NCBI RefSeq assembly: GCF_037975245.1
Contig: NC_092582.1
Span: forward strand, 14,897,077 to 14,961,076
Direction of reading: 5' to 3'
Length of the DNA stretch: 64,000 bases
Origin: Apostichopus japonicus
Lineage: Eukaryota > Echinodermata > Holothuroidea > Aspidochirotida > Stichopodidae
The notes below the pieces were generated by a model. It saw only the letters and a program-made list of their open reading frames with translations. It was not told the origin of the DNA and did no database searches. Made by a program: the position numbers and the translations under genes. The first letter of the stretch is position 1. Every line of letters begins with the position of its first letter. Positions 10,865 through 23,900 of this stretch are shown here, one piece after another.

Positions 10865-11140
10865 GCAAATGGAACAATGAGGCCTAGCAATCGGGAGGTT
10901 CCGGGTCCGATTCCCGGCCGGGTCATAGTGAGGGGGGCTTTTTTTTATTATCTAAGAGCAATGTATAGTTTTCCCATCAGAAATGACTTTCTTAATTAAA
11001 GAGATTCCAAATTTGAGTTTAAATATTGAATTGGAAGCCACCCGACGTGTATTAGTTGTAATCCATAAGCCCTTGTGGATTTTCTCCCACATTTGTGGTC
11101 GCTTAAGCGTCGTAAACATACCTGCTGATTATTATTAGTA
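10865..11140 (+). repeat. Second tRNA-type SINE fragment
   Basis: A B-box-like stretch (GGGTCCGATTCCCGG near 10905) with flanking G+C-rich tRNA-like sequence comes directly after the first SINE. A body with GTGGTCGCTTAAGCGTCG and a TTATTATTA tail near 11130 follows. The A box is not clear, so the copy is 5'-damaged or of another family. Confidence 0.5.
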
Positions 11141-11900
11141 GTGGTGTTTTTGTTCCTCCTACTTCAGAGCAATATCGTCTAATCATCAACCTGCTTTCAG
11201 TGTTCTTCTGCCTATCAGTGGAATAGTCTGCCGCCTCCCCAAGTAGAAAACCAAAAAATTTATATATTTATATAATTTAATATCATAATGTTTTCCTCCA
11301 TATTATGGTTTTTCCTTCTGTTACTCTGTCCTTTCTTATATGCACAAGAATACTTAAAATACACGTGTGTATTATTGCGTACCACATATATGAAAGGTCT
11401 ATCACTATATCATTATCTTAATTATCATTACGTTTAACATCTCTGGTGAAAATCATGAATATTATAGCCTTCTTATATGTACGCAGGGGTCACTCACGGC
11501 CAATGTATTGCAATAATAATTAATATCTTGTTTAAAGAATCTTCATTTTATGAAATGCTTGATGAATCTTTCGACGATGATATCTATCATCCCACAATTA
11601 AGATTTATCAAACATACACCATACAGGAAATCAACCATAACTTAATACATCTGTTGATGTGTGTGTGTTAATTACTTCACAATATGTTGTCGGTTCAAAC
11701 TCCTAGTCTTACCCTGTCCAAATTATATTAACATCAAATCCAACTTCAAACTCCATGTTGATTAATGAAAACCATGTTTTTGCGTTCATTCTACGCCGTG
11801 GCATTAATCCAGATGTAGGCTATGTATATAGTTAGTTGTCTTGACAAAAAGGAATGAATTTATCACCTCCCTTGCGTTTGCAAAATATAATATAAGAAAT
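11141..11900. other. Intergenic, no gene seen
   Basis: A+T-rich sequence with short open frames lacking any motif. It leads into the TA tract. Confidence 0.4.
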
Positions 11901-11901
11901 A

Positions 11902-11959
<58 letters not shown>
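11902..11959. repeat. (TA)n microsatellite at the left PLE end
   Basis: Nearly pure TA dinucleotides directly abut the 3' terminus of the inverted Penelope-like copy (junction TATATAGG then TATAAATAG). Confidence 0.95.
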
Positions 11960-11961
<2 letters not shown>

Positions 11962-12725
11962 TATAAATAGTGTACACTCGTACAAAGTTTGCGCTATTAC
12001 TCGAGTTTCATGCTTCTTCGCAATCGTCAGATAGCTAATGATCAGGTTGTCTGTCTGTAGCGTGGTGCTGTTATTTTTTCCGTTTTTTTCTATGTCGACA
12101 CTTTGACAAAAGCTCAGTTCTTTTGTTCAGCAGATTTTGGTTTCTCAGCCGAAGTATTTCCACCTTCTCCTCAATACAGAGATTACATTGATCCGATGTA
12201 CGCATTAGTGTATTAGATTCTCGGATTATTTTCCACGTGATGCTAAAATCTTTGCTTTGCTTTTTAAGCTCCCAGACGTATTTTGATAGTTCTGTTTCCT
12301 TCGCGTGTCTTTCGTGGTTGAGTGATTTTTTGTGATTGTTGTACCTTAGTTTGAACGGCCCCCCTGATAATCCAACGTAAGTCTTTTGTTCGCCCTCCGA
12401 CGTTACGTCCGCTCTGTATATTACTGCCTCGGTCAGACATTTACCTCCGAGGGGGCAGGCCTGCTTGTCCCTGCAGTTGCATTTTCTCTCACTTGCGTCT
12501 GGTTTTTCGTTGCTGATAATCTTGCTGTTGTGTGATCTAATGATTGATTTTATGTTCTTGGTGCAGCTGTAGCTTATCTTAAGCGTATTTCTGTTGAAGA
12601 TTTTCCGGAGTTTGTGTGTTGGGGGAAAATGCTTCTGTATAAGTCTTAGAAAAGTTGCTCCTATGTTTGTTTTCCAAAGATTTCGGTAAGCTGCTTCCTT
12701 ACACGGTCTGCTTGTCTGCCGGAAA
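11957..12725 (-). pseudogene. Inverted PLE 3' fragment with internal deletion
   Basis: It reads on the minus strand as the end of the RT, then (after the deletion) the Cys-rich linker, GIY-YIG domain and 3' UTR. The deletion ends share a short GAAA overlap, suggesting microhomology repair or template jumping. A hammerhead-like fold at 11993-12036 is preserved. Confidence 0.8.
11993..12036 (-). ncRNA. Hammerhead-ribozyme-like motif, inverted PLE copy
   Basis: Read on the minus strand: stem I strand GCTAT, core CTGACGA, stem II arm with GAAGAA loop, GAA, self-complementary stem III ACTCGAGT, residue A at the cleavage position, then ATAGC closing stem I. Hammerheads with tiny palindromic stem III that work as dimers are known in Penelope-like elements. 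The first stem II pair is a U-U mismatch, so activity is uncertain. Confidence 0.5.
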
Positions 12726-12726
12726 A

Positions 12727-14433
12727 TGCAAGCACGATCATTACAAAAACCTACAAGCTAGCAAGCCCCCACGCAACAAGAAAAATTGATGATGAATTTC
12801 AAGCTATCGCCAGGAAATTAAAAATCAGTGAGAGGATAAACGAAACAAAGAAGTCTCCTGCTTTTGTCACTTTGAAAGATCACAAGGAAAATTTCGAGAA
12901 TAACCCCAAATGCCGACTCATCAACCCCTCAAAAACTGAAATGGGGAAAGTAAGCAAGCATATGATGGACAGGATCAATGAGGACTTAAGGCAAGCCACA
13001 AAAGTCAACCAATGGCGCAATACAACCTCTGTACTTAAGTGGTTCAAGGACCTACCCAACAAGCACGAACTAACCTTCATAGTCTTTGACATCATAGACT
13101 TCTACCCGTCGATCTCCGAGACTTTGCTAAACGAAGCCCTCACGTGGGCTAAGCAGTTTACAAAGATAAGTGAGGCAATGCTTGAAGCAATCAAACACGC
13201 CAGAAAATCGCTGCTCTACGACAACACGGGAAGACCATGGCTGAAAAAAGACACCAACAACGCCTTTGATGTCACAATGGGTTCATATGACGGGGCTGAA
13301 ATATGCGAGCTTATTGGCCTGTACATACTGTCAACCCTGCAAAGCAAGCTACACATCGAAAATGTCGGCCTCTACCGCGACGACGGCCTAGCTGTGCTAC
13401 GAAGTCTTTCCGGCAGACAAGCAGACCGTGTAAGGAAGCAGCTTACCGAAATCTTTGGAAATTTCGGCCTACGAATAACAGTGGAAACAAACCTCAAAGC
13501 GGTAAATTACCTGGATGTCAATCTAAACCTCAACACCGGAAAGTACAAACCATACAGAAAGCCTAACAACGAACCGACATACATCAATGCACAATCCAAC
13601 CACCCGCCCTCAATCACCAAACAGATACCCACTTCCATCAGCAAGCGCATCTCATCACTATCATCAGACAAAGATACGTTCGACCAAGCCGCCCCACTCT
13701 ACAGAGAAGCCCTGAAAAGAAGCGGCTATGCAGAACCCATCAATTTCACACCGACCGAAACAACACGCACTAAACCCCCAAACCGTGGAAGGAAAATCAT
13801 TTGGTTCAACCCCCCTTCAGCAAAGCAGTGAAAACAAACATAGGAGCAACTTTTCTAAGACTTATACAGAAGCATTTTCCCCCAACACACAAACTCCGGA
13901 AAATCTTCAACAGAAATACGCTTAAGATAAGCTACAGCTGCACCAAGAACATAAAATCAATCATTAGATCACACAACAGCAAGATTATCAGCAACGAAAA
14001 ACCAGACGCAAGTGAGAGAAAATGCAACTGCAGGGACAAGCAGGCCTGCCCCCTCGGAGGTAAATGTCTGACCGAGGCAGTAATATACAGAGCGGACGTA
14101 ACATCGGAGGGCGAACAAAAGACTTACGTTGGATTATCAGGGGGGCCGTTCAAACTAAGGTACAACAATCACAAAAAATCACTCAACCACGAAAGACACG
14201 CGAAGGAAACAGAACTATCAAAATACGTCTGGGAGCTCAAAAAGCAAAGCAAAGATTTTAGCATCACGTGGAAAATAATCCGAGAATCTAATACACTAAT
14301 GCGTACATCGGATCAATGTAATCTCTGTATTGAGGAGAAGGTGGAAATACTTCGGCTGAGAAACCAAAATCTGCTGAACAAAAGAACTGAGCTTTTGTCA
14401 AAGTGTCGACATAGAAAAAAACGGAAAAAATAA
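12727..14433 (+). pseudogene. Penelope-like RT and GIY-YIG endonuclease, 5'-truncated, one frameshift
   Basis: The open frame starts without ATG near 12727 and runs to 13831. The RT core shows FVTLKDHKENF and CRLINPSK, catalytic FDIIDFYPSI, motif B around GSYDGAEICELIG, and motif C GLYRDDGL. At about 13811-13831 a single-base loss in a C/T run shifts the frame. Reading continues at 13801..14433 with the PLE linker Cys cluster (CNCRDKQACPLGGKC). A GIY-YIG domain follows (TYVGLS, FKLRYNNHKKSL and a downstream Glu in ELSKYVWELK). The RT copies RNA at a nick made by the nuclease. Truncation and frameshift make this copy dead. Family identification is strong from YRDDG plus GIY-YIG order. Confidence 0.88.
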
Positions 14434-14468
14434 CAGCACCACGCTACAGACAGACAACCTGATCATTA

Positions 14469-14511
14469 GCTATCTGACGATTGCGAAGAAGCATGAAACT
14501 CGAGTGATAGC
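14469..14511 (+). ncRNA. Hammerhead-ribozyme-like motif, plus PLE copy
   Basis: The same fold as in the inverted copy: GCTAT, CTGACGA, hairpin, GAA, ACTCGAGT, then ATAGC. Here the cleavage-site residue (14506) is G instead of A. Hammerheads need A, C or U there, so this copy is predicted inactive. Confidence 0.48.
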
Positions 14512-14601
14512 GTAAACTTTGTACGAGTGTACACTATTTATACCTATCCAGCTCTATACCCAGGTATATTGAGCACTCTTCACCTGGAATTAATGCCATC
14601 T

Positions 14602-14602
<1 letters not shown>

Positions 14603-14675
<73 letters not shown>

Positions 14676-14682
14676 AAGAACT
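14603..14682. repeat. (TA)n microsatellite right of the PLE
   Basis: A tract of TA dinucleotides interrupted once by CATA, about 55 bp beyond the PLE end. Confidence 0.93.
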
Positions 14683-14689
14683 AAAGAAT

Positions 14690-17268
14690 ATGTGAGGCAA
14701 ACTGATTTGGAAGTATATGTAAAGAAAAAAAGGTGTTGGGGGGGGGGGGGACGTAAAACGTTCGTCAATATATATGGCTATTTTTTTATATGTATATTTT
14801 AATTTAAATATTCCATCATATTTGCTGAAAAATATTTATTCAGTTGTCAAAGACATCCGTTATTAAAATAACTGTTGCGCTCGTTTAAGATATCGGGCGT
14901 ATATAATGTATGTTTTAACAATATGAGGTCATTTGTCTGGACACCTGAGTTCCACAACGGAAATAAGATGATCATTACCAGATAAATTTTGTAATCATGT
15001 TTCTTGCGGATGTCTTTTGAAGGCTTGGTTTCACAATCACCTGGGCGAGAGAGAGACAGGTTGTTGCACAGTGTGATGATGGTGGTAATGGTTGGGAGGG
15101 GGGGGGGGGGTGTTGGGCAGGGTTTTCAGTGATTCATAACCTATAATGTAGCATAATTTATTGCTTGTCGAATGGTTATATACCATTTGGATATGTTTCA
15201 CCGCAATTAAATAAGTGTCGACAGCGTAGCGACTACATCACGTTATAGTTACATGACACAAACGGATAGTCTGACCCTTCTAAAATCATGGGTGCCTTCT
15301 CTCGGCCTAAGCGCTTAATCAAAATTATTAGCATAAAGCATATGCAAATTCCTGTATGATAGAAAATGGACCACAGTGGTGGGTGGTTGTAATGTCATCA
15401 TGGCAAATGTCCTTGAAACACTTTATCTTTCTTTCTTGTTGTTGTGGTTGATGTTGGTGTTTCTTGGACGGTAAAGTACGCATGCGTAGGAAGTTATTTA
15501 GTCCATAGAAATACCGTTTTTTCTATAGGATATTGTATCCTAACCTGTGATTATAATGGTGTCATCAAACAAGGTTTTATGAATATTTATGCTCCTTTAG
15601 TACTTTGTGAAATATCGTTAAGTACGTTAATGACTATTATGTGGACATGGTTACCCACTTGTGTAGAAAAGTAAGCGCATTTCTTGAAACAGCCTAACTT
15701 TGATCATCGGAATGTGTTGCGCACTTTTAATAATCTTTTAGGTCTTTTAATAATTACGTAATGCTAGCATGTGTAGTACTAGGCAGTATAAAGCAAGCTG
15801 TGCCTGCACTTGTGATTACGTAGTCGGTCTTGTTTTGAATTTAACTAACAGTTGAATTTAACTAACAACACTAGGGCATACTTTTTACATTGTAGGTTTT
15901 TTTCATATACAGAAAGGTTTGAGATGTCGGGGTGTGTTAGCCTATACTTCACTTCAACCTAATGGAAAGAAGCGGTTAAATAATTCACATCTATCTCTAA
16001 GTTGTCTATGTTTTGGCCAATTGATTGACGTGAGAAATTTTTGTTATGCTAAGGCTTTATTTTGGTGTGGATATCTTGTTCCCTTCGGGAAAGGTGATGC
16101 ACACCTGACGATGATCACACAGTCACAGTCCCGATGCAAGGGGACTGGGGCTGAGAGCGGATCAGTCGTTTGGTAGTTTGGTTTTCGTGCCCAGGTTCTT
16201 TCCTGGGTGACTTTTTCTTAAAAAGTATCTTGTTTTTACTTCATATAAGCGCCGTTTTGCCCGTGACGTTGACAAGTTCCGCTGGGCGGTTCATGTTGAG
16301 AGTAAATAGTTTGTGTATTCAACATATATAGGCCTATTATTGTGGAAAGAGTGAGCCAACATTTAACAATATTTATGAATATTAACTTGATACGAGCCAG
16401 AGTTTGTAATCGGAAAGACGACACTACGTTTCGCAATGCAGTTAACGTGAATAATACCGGCTTGGAGAGCTACGTGGTCCAGAACCGACCAAATGAAGTA
16501 ACTTTTACCGTGTGTATACTCTGTGCCACGTGATTTGGTGCAGTTGTCACCTGTTTTCTTTCAAATTGCGCAAGTATACATTCTAAGTACTTCCTTTATT
16601 TCACGCGGAAGGTGACAAAGGCCAAATAAAGTCAAGTATTATCGAAGAAAAAGAAATATAAAGCTTGTAAAAAAATACGTATTATAAGTAATTTAAAAAA
16701 CTGGTGCGCTAGCCTAAAGGAGGCGTGGCTAAAATCACGTGGGTGGTTAGTGTCTAGGAAATATGGTAACGTATAAAGTGCAAAGCATTTCTTAAATACT
16801 ATGCTCTTCTAACTTGTTTCGACAACCACCAGGTACGTTTAAATCGTTATAAGAACAATTAATGAAAACCGATTTTGCTCCGGATATCAAGGGAATGTAT
16901 AACCTCCCGATTCGTTTCTGCAGTTACACTTACACGCTATACCTTTTATCCGTTTACCATCATGCAATTGAGTATTTCCATTAAAACTATGGTTGGTTGA
17001 ATGAAACCTGTTTTTACTGGCTAAACCTTCAACTATTCCATGAAGTAAGAGGAGGGGGTGGGGTATGTGATGATCGTCATTGAAAGGTTGTTGTTGATTT
17101 ATACTTGCCAGTCTGCCCCCCCCCCCCGCCTCGTACGCCTATGAGTATGGAGAACTTTGACAGATAAGCAACTATTCCAACTGTATCAGACTGCCCCCCC
17201 CCCCCCAAATTTCCAGAGGACAAGAGATTCGGGCAAAAGTCCTGAAAAATTCGGGCAGCCTAAGAGGG

Positions 17269-17270
<2 letters not shown>
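14690..17270. other. Intergenic, no gene recognised
   Basis: Contains poly-G near 14740 and 15100 and paired poly-C tracts at about 17118 and 17196. A short stretch near 16715-16840 has a CACGTG box, TATAAAG and ACCACCAG|GTACGT, promoter- and donor-like. No open frame with a motif. The promoter idea is weak. Confidence 0.35.

Positions 17271-17271
<1 letters not shown>

Positions 17272-17314
<43 letters not shown>
17272..17314. repeat. (TA)n microsatellite at the 3' end of the second PLE
   Basis: Pure TA tract abutting the 3' terminus of the minus-strand Penelope-like fragment through TATATAGG, the same junction as at the first element. Confidence 0.93.
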
Positions 17315-17316
<2 letters not shown>

Positions 17317-17435
17317 AATAACGGAAAAAACTGTTAAACAACTATGCTGCATTTAGAGAAAGGCTGGATCTCGAGTGAGATACAATAATTGAATTAGGTA
17401 GGTGATTGGAAGTAAAACAGCCAATGTTTGGTTTT

Positions 17436-17474
17436 TGCAGAGCTTTCGAGCAAAACTAGCTCTTCTTCAGTGCA
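17436..17474 (-). ncRNA. Hammerhead-ribozyme-like motif in the second PLE
   Basis: Minus strand: TGCA, core CTGAAGA, an unpaired A, stem II GAGC/GCTC with a 7-nt loop, GAA, palindromic stem III AGCT, C at the cleavage position, and TGCA closing stem I. Order and spacing match a minimal hammerhead. The bulged A at the base of stem II is unusual and weakens the case. Confidence 0.42.
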
Positions 17475-17632
17475 TGATCACCGAAAGTGACAAGGAGTAC
17501 CGTAGCAGGAATTGAAACTGTTTTATAGAGGAGATGTCGGCATGGTTGTAAAGGCAAAGCGACTTAATGATTTCTGCTGAATTGAGCAGAAGTTTTAGAA
17601 ATTCGGATTATTTTAATCCGCGTCGGATTATT

Positions 17633-18399
<767 letters not shown>

Positions 18400-20450
18400 T
18401 GCAGTAGCTTGTCCGAATCTTTTTCAAATTTTTGCCCGACAATTCCATGATTTTCTTTATTTAGCATCATGATGCCCGAATATTTCCGTGTAACACCACC
18501 GTAAGCGCAGCTCATCTGGGCTACCACGCTTTTTGCACGATCATTTTTTTTTTTTAATAATACCTGGACATCCCCGACATGAGTGTATATAAGAAACATT
18601 TTCTTTTTCATGGATGGTGGGGAGGGGGGGGGGTGCCTACAAGCCTAGAAGTACGTACAGGTTTATCATATTCTTTGTTATATTTTATACTTTTTTGCGA
18701 GACAAATTGCAGTCTCACCCGACACAGCGAACAATGTATGTTTTTTCTGGAGGTAGCTGAGCACTGTGTTAAAATAATAAATACGGTAACTAAATAGGAG
18801 CTTAAAAAATATACTGTCCTATTTTTCCCCTTCAAAGTAATTATACCATTTTTTCTTCTTCTAATTTACCAAATTTTTGGGGAAGTGTAAAAAACGTGAG
18901 ATTATAAAATAAAGAATGTTTAGATGCAACTTGCAAGGCCTCAGGAGTGCCGTTTCCGGCAATCTGAGAGGCATTTTTGGCCAAAAGTTTTCTTGTACGC
19001 TACGCGCCAACCGATGGTGGCGCTCCGCTTAGATAGTGTCACGGGAACTTTCAGGCACAAAAATTTCTGCCCCAAACTGAAATGGTCCCGTACGCTTATG
19101 TCTTTACTTGGAATTTTTTTTTTGTAGAAATATTCTTTTTGTATGTGCAAAAATGTGTGACAAATTATGTAAAGAAAAACAAAGACATTTTTAGCTGATT
19201 TGTCCAGGTGACATCATCAAATTCTGCTGTTTTGGTCAGTGCATTTTCAAACTATCACAAAGGGGGAGAACATGTCTTTGCGATACAAAATGTTATGGAG
19301 GTGCGGTTTTCACCTCACATACAGAAAAATCTTCAGCAATATTGGTTGTAGTTGTCAAGTTCAGTCGCCAGAAAATTTATGAATATAATTTCTTTCGCCA
19401 TATCTCAGTAATCCACCGACTTTGTTGTAAAAAGTAGATAAACTTTTTTCGTTAAACCATTTTCGTTATTAACACCGTTTACGGCGTTTAGAACCACCCT
19501 TCCCTCCCACTTTTCTCAATTGCCTTTCAATTCATCAACACATTAATAGTGTATTTTATCCCGTGTCACCGATAAATTGAGGGTATTTCAATTGAAAGGA
19601 AGATTGTGTTCCTTTAACAAAACAATCAATCATTCGACCTCTCAAATAAGAAAAGATGACGAAACTCCATTTCCAATTATGCTAAATTCATGGTGATTGG
19701 ACTAAATTTAGGACAGTCTTTATGAATGTCCAATGACAAGCTTTGTAAGATATGCAGTGATAGCTTCATCTACATTTTCGTCTCATCTGTACATTGTACA
19801 TGCATGGCTTTACCTTGATAAGTGCGCACAATCAAGCTATGACAGATTATCAGTATAGTAAACATTCTATGTACATTTACTAACAAACCAATATTTAAAT
19901 CGTGAAAAATTGGGAATAACGCAGTTCGTCACTTAGTTTTCTTACAATGCTGTGTTTTATTTCTCACAGTCAATGTTTGTGGATGGGTTACTGTCTATTT
20001 GTTACTAAATAGTTTAAAAAGTCATTTTTTGTATAATGTCAAGTTGATATAACATTGTTTTCCCAATGACTCAACAGCAATCAATAACACAATGTGTAGA
20101 TTATGGTACTAAATTACCTTGTTATATTTATAACCGTCTAAGAGTTTTTAATCTTTTTAGTGCTCACAAACCCCTACTAGAAACATTGGAATGCTCCCAA
20201 AACGTATAGTTCCGCATTATTCGCAACGACCTTACACAGTGCTAATTACTCTGAATTAAACTATACTGAGGGTGTTTTGGGCGTTGAGAGAATTGATGTA
20301 GTTATCAAAATTTTCCCATGTTTAATGTTTACGACGTTAAATATCAACGGTATATTAATGATTGGTGTTAATGTATTCTGCAAAATTTCATTAGTACTAG
20401 CAACAAAACAAAAAAAATCTGCAAAATGTTTAATTGTTGTAAAATTGTTA
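18400..20450. other. Intergenic, no gene recognised
   Basis: Short open frames only. The G+C-rich patch at about 18925-19100 stands out from the A+T-rich surroundings and looks like a dispersed-repeat fragment, but no family was identified. Confidence 0.35.
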
Positions 20451-20959
20451 AATTACTCAGTTGGAATGAATTGAAAAATTGAACATTTTTCAGAAAAATG
20501 TTGAATTGACGAGATCTCAGTGATAAGTTGTCAATTAAACATTTTGCAGAAAAATGCTCAATTGCTCAGTTAAAGCAACTGAGTTATCCAACATTTTTCT
20601 GATTTTTGATATGATATTATCTTGTTATCTAAACAATTCACTGCAGAATGTTGACTTATTGAGGCAAAGTTTTCTTATGTTGATGGCACTTTTAAACTTC
20701 CGTAGAAAATAGTTAAATTGACGAGATTCGATTAGTTGTCAATTAAACATTTTACAGAAAATTGCTCAATTGGAATGAAATGAACAATTAAACATTTTGC
20801 AGAAAAATGTTCAATTGCTCAGTTAAAGCAACTGAACAATCCAACATTTTCCTGATTTTTGATAAGATATTATCTTGTAATCTAAACAATTTAGTGAAAA
20901 ATGTTGACTTATTGGTGCATAGTTTTCTTATGTTGATGGCACTTTCAAGCTTCCGTACT
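20451..20959. repeat. Two tandem units of about 254 bp
   Basis: Two imperfect copies, about 20451-20705 and 20706-20959. They share AAACATTTTGCAGAAAAATG, GCTCAGTTAAAGCAACTGA and TATGTTGATGGCACTTT. Shorter internal repeats of CATTTTGCAGAAAAATG are also present. No coding content. Confidence 0.75.
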
Positions 20960-23900
20960 TACCTCCCTAATCGGAGTATGAGTTTTCATATACGTTTTGG
21001 GAAGGTATCAATCATCGTTATAGCATTCATTATGGGGGTAGCGATCCTCTTTAGGGTCGCCAAAATAGGTTGGAGGGTCGCCTAAAATTTCCGGGGGTGG
21101 GGGGAAATTGCCAATATCTGTAGGAAAAATGTGCAAAATATTACACCATTCTGCCACTAAGCACCCTGAATCAGATAAAAATTTCTTAAAGGGGAGAAGA
21201 GGCCTAAGAGGGGCAGATATCTCCTTCCTGTACACCTCTTCCTCGGTCCATGTCATCCCCCCCCCCCCCCTCCAAGCAGGGTGGCTAAGATTACGAAGGT
21301 CAAACTTGGGGTGAACAAGCAAAATAGTGTATGAAACTATCAGGGACATTGTAAAATAATGATGGTTCGGTATGTGTCTCGTTGAAGAAAGACAATTAAA
21401 TAAACTCAGTTGAGAAGCTGCTTTGCACTTATTTTAATTTCCATCTTGATTGGCCATTATTTGACTGTTTTAGTATCAAATATTATATGTATTTCTTATC
21501 AGGTTTTACATATTGACGAAATCAAATTCCTCTTCCCCCCTCTTCAAGAAAGTCGGCTTCGAGGACCACCCCATCCCTTAGAAAGTCCTTCATTTCCCCA
21601 CCGACGAGGGACGGTGGGAGCCACCCTTGTGCACCCCCTTGGTCTAACGTGGAGCATAATTTAGAAAAACATATCAATGTTTGAAATTACGGACTTGTGA
21701 TATGCTTTCTAAGTTATATATATATATATATTAGTTTTTTTCAAGCATAAGTTACGAGGAGACACGAAAATATAACAAAAGAATGGGTTTTTTTCTTTTT
21801 CAAAATTTTCAAGTATATTTTTAAATACAATATTTATAACTTCATAGTTCAATTTAACAGAGGCAAAGTTGATGTTAACTTCTTTTTCCATTATATAGCC
21901 TATAATAAATAGACATCACTGTATCAATATGGAAATAAAAACAAAATTAGGCACATATCCACACATTTTGTCTTAAAACATTCTTACTCATAAAATTTGA
22001 CCCTTTCCATCAATTGCGAATGAATATGTTAACACATTTTAAAACACCCATCATTGGTTGCCTACAACACATGTCATTAATGTACACATGTGTACCTACA
22101 CATTTGATGCGTCACAGATCAACAAGTATGATGTAAGCCTAAAATGATATCAATGGGCTTTTATGAATGTCTTATATGCTATGAAATGTTAAATTTGTAA
22201 AGATGGCATATAAGCAATGGTACTTGCAGCAAAATTGTTTACTAATCTTCAAAATCATACTTGTGAAGATGTGATGTGAAGATGGATTCATTTTTATCAA
22301 CAATATGCAATTTTTTATACTTCTATGATGTTTTTTATCGCCAACAGCACAATTAGTGCAAAAGGAATCATTCCTTTCTTTCATCTTAAAACTTTTATGC
22401 AGCATTTATAATTAACCATCCCAGTGTCCATCTAACCCTCCCCACTTTCCCACCACCAATTCTAATTTGGTCACCCATTTGGGATTTTTTTTGTACTGTA
22501 CAAGTGCTTTGGAAGCATGATAAGAGAGGACAGTGTAGAGTGGTATTACTATTAGAATCAGATAAAGGTTAGGAACTGTTCATACTGTCAGTATGAGTGC
22601 TTTGAAGCATGATATGAGAGGACAGTATAGAGTGGTATTAGCAATAGGGAAATGTCCCAACTGACCATCTGTTTTTATGTCCATGCTCTGCATAAATAAG
22701 GTTACCGATAAACCGCTTAATCTAGATAAAACATAAAACATAGTGACTTTCAATAAATAATCTGCCATTCCAACATTTCTCTTAATCGGTGACATATTTA
22801 CAACACTCGGATGAAAACGATGACTTAATACACATTGCTCTTCATTTAATAAATAACATTTTGACAAAAAAGACTGAAAAAGACTGAATAAAACAAAAGG
22901 AGATGAACAAAAGAATGAATCCCTACAAGAACAATAATTTAAAGTTAGTATCTTTGGAACCAGTTAGGTTGTAGGCAATTTTCATTTCCTTCTTTTCGTT
23001 GACCCATTACACCTGCATTAAACCTTGTCCAAGCGATTCGTAAACCGCACCCTATCCCTCCCCCATTTACCGTTCCCGGTTTCTCTTTTAGTTAAAAGCT
23101 GGTTAAGAAACACAAAGAACTGATAGTTCTCTTACATGTAGGGATTAAAGGTAAAGAAATAACTAACCCCAAATGAAAAAACCTTTAAAATTATGTAAGT
23201 CAAAAAGCAAGATAAATTGGATGTAAACTTTGTAGCTGACCTTTTTAAGCATTTTTCTCAATTATTAATAGACTAACACAAAAGCTTTCTGTATTTAACA
23301 AGTATTATGATAAAATTAAAAAAAATCTGTTTTTCAGTCTAAAACAGTAGTAAATAATGCTATGTTCTGTATAATTTGCTATGAAGTAGGAAATCTAAAA
23401 GTGCTTGCAGAGAGCAACCCATCTCAAATCTAATTAGGTATGTCTATATGAGGTCTAAGCTAGCTTAAGTGAGTAACTTACTCTATGAATCAACGTGAAA
23501 GTAAAAATACAGAGGTTGTGATACAAGCTTTTCAGTGGAGGGATTACATAATATTGCTATAACAGAAAATTTGCTTAAAAGTTCGCAAGAACCAAAGAAT
23601 TTACAAAAAAAAAATTTTTCTAACTGGTAAATACAGAATATACCGACAAAGAAAGGAAGCTTGTAATACCTTTCTACTAAGATTTTCAAAACAAATACAA
23701 CGCAAATGACTGAGCAACGATGCCTTTGAACTATGACCTTGAGAACAGTTTGCTACTGACTGCGGTGACAACGGTGTTGTTTGGCAATAACAACAGCCGC
23801 TGTGAATGGATTTGACAGATTGACAGGAGAGGAACCAACAAAATAACAGGATATGAAATACTGACTTAATTACATAGAACTTGCAATAAAGCATTTAATT

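Larger units (their letters stand above)
11957..14549. mobile_element. Penelope-like element, head-to-head inverted dimer
   Basis: A 3' segment in minus orientation (11957..12725) joins a longer plus copy (12726..14549). The minus segment matches 13407..14549 except for a deletion of about 370 bp (between about 13460 and 13831). The plus copy encodes the C-terminal part of the reverse transcriptase and a GIY-YIG endonuclease. It lacks the element's 5' end. Inverted or tandem partial copies are typical of Penelope-like retroelements, whose terminal repeats may lie in either orientation. An assembly artefact at the junction is possible but is not needed. Confidence 0.85.
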
